A stretch of DNA of 64,000 nucleotides. It comes from Flavobacterium sp. BFFFF2 (GTDB lineage Bacteria; Bacteroidota; Bacteroidia; Flavobacteriales; Flavobacteriaceae). Below the pieces are notes generated by a model that worked only from the letters and a program-made list of their open reading frames with translations, was not told the origin of the DNA and did no database searches. The position numbers were made by a program, and so were the translations under genes. This document shows, one piece after another, positions 62,357 through 64,000 of this stretch (its first letter is position 1; each line of letters begins with the position of its first letter). The stretch covers positions 29,326 to 93,325 of the forward strand of contig NKJD01000090.1 in NCBI GenBank assembly GCA_002256385.1, given 5' to 3'.

Positions 62357-63610
62357 TTAAAAGCCTGCATATACCATTTTAGAGTCAAGAATATTTTCCA
62401 ATTTATACATGTCTTCGCCAATCTTGGTATCCACTATTTTGGCATAATGCTGGGTACTTTTAATGTTTTTGTGGCCCAACATCCTGCTTACCGATTCGAT
62501 TGGGACACCATTCATCAAAGTTACTGTGGTGGCAAAGGTATGTCTGGCAACGTGAAAGCTTAAGTTTTTCTCGATTCCGCTGAGTTCTGATATTTCCTTC
62601 AAGTACGAATTGGCTTTTTGATTTGAAATCATAGGCAGAAGCCTGTCTGAAGCAGATAACATATCGAAATTCTGGCAATATTTATCCAAAATAGCTTTTG
62701 CGATTGGTAAGATTGGGATATGTGCCTTAACATTGGTCTTTTGTCTGCGCGTTTTAATCCAAAGTTTTCCATCCGGAGTTTTCTCCAAATCCGCCTTGGT
62801 AAGACTGTAAACATCGGCATAGGCCAATCCGGTAAAACAGGAAAATACAAACATGTCTCTTACCAGTTCCAATCTTTTCATCCTAAATTGGAGTTCTATT
62901 AAGGATTTAAGCTCATCTTCGGTGAGATAGGGGCGGTCAACTTCTTCAAGAGTAAGCTGTATTCCATTAAATGGATTGGTTTTAATCCATCCGTTTGCAT
63001 ACCCAATAAGAACAGATTTCTTAAACACCTGCAAATATTTCATAGCTGTATTATGCATGCATTTTCTTTCAGTGCGCAAATACAAGGCAAATTTGTTTAT
63101 TAGTTGAGGGTCGATGCTTTTTAAAGTAACATCCTTACATTTATATTGGATGCTAATGAAATCAGCCATGAATGTGCGGCATGTATTGGATTTTTGAAAG
63201 GAAGCATAAGTTCTCCCATTTCCAATTTGCTTTTTCAAATCTGCGCATTGATCAGCCCATTCTTCCAATAGAAAACGAGGTTTGGATTGATTGATGCCTA
63301 AAATGGCATCCCTGAGCATAATGGTGGTTACCTCATCATGCAGGCTCATTTGTTCAGTATATTTATTGTATGCCTTAGCTCTTAAGGCATCAATATATAC
63401 ATTGAGAGCATTCAGTTGGCTGGTTTTACCTTTAGAAATACCTCTTTTAGGGTCCCAATCATCGGGTTTTACAGACCGTTGAATGGCAAAGGCGGTGGAG
63501 ATGCCATTAATAGTGATTCGGAGCATGATAGGGCATTCTCCATTCATTTTTTCTTTGGAACGTTTGAGATAAAACAGTAGACCAAAGGTGCTTTTGTTGC
63601 TTGACGACAT
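62357..63610 (-). CDS. int: Tyrosine-type site-specific integrase
   Basis: A 417-residue tyrosine recombinase. The N-terminal ~100 residues form an arm-type DNA-binding domain ('SKEKMNGECPIMLRITINGI', 'KPDDWDPKRGIS'). A SAM-like core-binding domain spans ~110-210. Catalytic residues: H-x-x-R in 'LSFHVARHTFATT' (residues ~345-350), 'MLGHKNIKSTQHYAKIV' with the His and the nucleophile Tyr (in QHYAK). The first catalytic Arg, usually in TGLR, is replaced by 'FTGLAYADVYSL'; this substitution is common in Bacteroidota integrases. It faces the tRNA-Ser gene 265 bp away, the arrangement of islands that use the tRNA 3' end as attachment site. A terminator follows the gene. Confidence 0.93.
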   Translation of the reverse strand: MSSSNKSTFGLLFYLKRSKEKMNGECPIMLRITINGISTAFAIQRSVKPDDWDPKRGISKGKTSQLNALNVYIDALRAKAYNKYTEQMSLHDEVTTIMLRDAILGINQSKPRFLLEEWADQCADLKKQIGNGRTYASFQKSNTCRTFMADFISIQYKCKDVTLKSIDPQLINKFALYLRTERKCMHNTAMKYLQVFKKSVLIGYANGWIKTNPFNGIQLTLEEVDRPYLTEDELKSLIELQFRMKRLELVRDMFVFSCFTGLAYADVYSLTKADLEKTPDGKLWIKTRRQKTNVKAHIPILPIAKAILDKYCQNFDMLSASDRLLPMISNQKANSYLKEISELSGIEKNLSFHVARHTFATTVTLMNGVPIESVSRMLGHKNIKSTQHYAKIVDTKIGEDMYKLENILDSKMVYAGF

Positions 63611-63657
63611 AAAAGTTAAAATTGTACACTCCTGAAATAAGGTTTACAAAAATACCA

Positions 63658-63762
63658 TGACCCCTTCAACTAGGCAATACCAAGCTTCGTATATCTCGCT
63701 ACATTTCAATGCGTTACCGTGCAATTCGTGACCCCTTGGGTGATTTTGTATCAGGGGTCACG
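63658..63762. repeat. TGACCCCTT repeats and 10-bp inverted repeat near integrase start
   Basis: TGACCCCTT occurs at 63658-63666 and 63729-63737 (71 bp apart). CGTGACCCCT at 63727-63736 is matched by AGGGGTCACG at 63753-63762, a perfect 10-bp inverted repeat with a 16-base spacer. These lie between the integrase start and the tRNA-Ser. They are candidate integrase or accessory-protein binding sites, or an attachment-core; a transcript hairpin is an alternative. Confidence 0.6.
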
Positions 63763-63810
63763 TTTAGGACACAGATAAATGTGGCCTAATGCACATTTGC
63801 GCAAAGAACT

Positions 63811-63848
63811 AAAAACAAAAAGGCGTGCAAATCAAAGATTTACACGCC
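63811..63848 (-). terminator. Intrinsic terminator of tRNA-Ser gene
   Basis: On the minus strand a GGCGTG/CACGCC-based stem of 12 positions (one mismatch) with a 3-base loop occupies 63822-63848 and is followed by the T-rich TTTTTGTTTTT. It ends the tRNA-Ser transcript and lies 27 bases past its 3' end. Confidence 0.8.
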
Positions 63849-63874
63849 CTAGCACCTCTGTGCATTGTTTTCCG

Positions 63875-63959
63875 CGGAGAGTGAGGGATTCGAACCCCCG
63901 GACCTGTTACAGTCAACAGTTTTCAAGACTGCCGCGTTCGACCACTCTGCCAACTCTCC
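63875..63959 (-). tRNA. tRNA-Ser(TGA)
   Basis: An 85-base tRNA on the minus strand. Acceptor stem GGAGAGT/ACTCTCC, D arm with GGTCGAACGC, anticodon loop CTTGAAA with anticodon TGA (serine, UCA-type codons), long class II variable arm, T arm GGTTCGAATCC, discriminator G. The CCA is not encoded. The long variable arm supports serine. The 3' end faces the integrase gene and is the likely integration target of the island. A TTTG/TATTTTCG promoter lies just upstream and a terminator downstream. Confidence 0.95.
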
Positions 63960-63963
63960 ACTG

Positions 63964-63995
63964 CGAAAATAGGCTTCTCTTGCATTTCTGCCAAA
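63964..63995 (-). promoter_or_regulatory. Bacteroidota-type promoter of tRNA-Ser
   Basis: Read on the minus strand, TTTG (63992-63995) stands 20 bp before TATTTTCG (63964-63971), close to the TTTG-N17-23-TAnnTTTG consensus. The -7 box ends 4 bases before the tRNA 5' end, an ideal distance. Confidence 0.55.
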
Positions 63996-64000
63996 TTTAA

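Noticed and set aside
1..64000. CRISPR array, rRNA genes, IS transposases, conjugation (tra) genes
   Set aside because: No regular repeat-spacer pattern, rRNA-like sequence, transposase motif or TraG/TraJ-type protein was seen, so the island does not look like a conjugative transposon.

Overview
The window looks like part of a Bacteroidota (Bacteroidetes) chromosome. Coding DNA is AT-rich, the tRNA-Ser promoter fits the TTTG / TAnnTTTG pattern, the integrase has the 'TGLAYADV' variant common in that phylum, and a DUF4248-type protein lies beside it. The right edge carries a tRNA-Ser(TGA) gene on the minus strand with its own terminator. A tyrosine integrase lies immediately downstream, so most or all of the window is probably an integrated genomic island whose left end lies outside the sequence. 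No CRISPR array, rRNA gene or transposase was seen.

Layout: (1) 3-10006, a two-gene Druantia type III-like system: a DUF3883-ended giant protein, cut by the window edge, and a 2000-residue DUF1998 helicase (DruE-like). (2) 10024-11909, a PD-(D/E)XK nuclease-like protein overlapping an Nmad3 (nucleotide-modification-associated) protein. (3) 12175-17578, mixed genes: a DUF2779/TM0106-type nuclease, a possible uracil-DNA-glycosylase-fold protein, an M28 peptidase, a WYL regulator, two large palindromes and two overlapping tiny ORFs. (4) 17864-20475, a DnaB-like helicase, a structured 185-nt gap and a reverse transcriptase with both retron hallmarks (NAxxH and VTG). (5) 20887-33522, eight tightly packed genes: TerY-like vWA, PP2C phosphatase, Ser/Thr kinase, SF1 helicase, a protein ending in a HEPN-like motif, a coiled-coil McrB-like AAA+ protein, a DUF2357/McrC-like protein with a zinc finger, and a WYL protein. 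This matches the TerY-P-containing CoCoNuT (coiled-coil nuclease tandem) type IV restriction family.

(6) 33603-53057, all on the minus strand: first a few unknown genes, then a virus-like element. It has a RecA-like ATPase, a SNF2-type helicase, a RadC/JAB protein, an adenine methyltransferase, holin/spanin-like membrane genes, a fibre-like alanine-rich protein, a peptidoglycan hydrolase, several small beta-rich proteins, a transglutaminase-like protein with a membrane anchor and basic tail, and more small membrane proteins. No terminase, portal, tail-tube or tape-measure gene is recognisable. It therefore looks like a tailless, probably membrane-containing virus or a derivative, and is the best candidate for an undescribed system. 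The hydrolase gene carries an A9 run at which a -1 shift would add a C-terminal membrane anchor ending exactly where the next gene starts.

(7) 53235-56282, a plus-strand cluster with a short FtsZ/tubulin-like GTPase that begins with a twin-arginine-like signal, two unknown proteins and, after larger gaps, an unknown protein and an agmatine-deiminase-family protein. (8) 56356-57772, a three-gene cluster of a small protein, a GIY-YIG nuclease and an Mrr-type nuclease. (9) 57809-61225, a TM0106-type nuclease fused to an SF1 helicase. (10) 61254-63959, small island genes, the integrase, repeats that may be recombinase sites, and the tRNA.

The island thus combines several anti-phage modules with an apparently viral module, which may be a resident satellite or prophage that shares the integration site with the defence cargo. 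Family assignments come from motifs read by eye; no database search was run.
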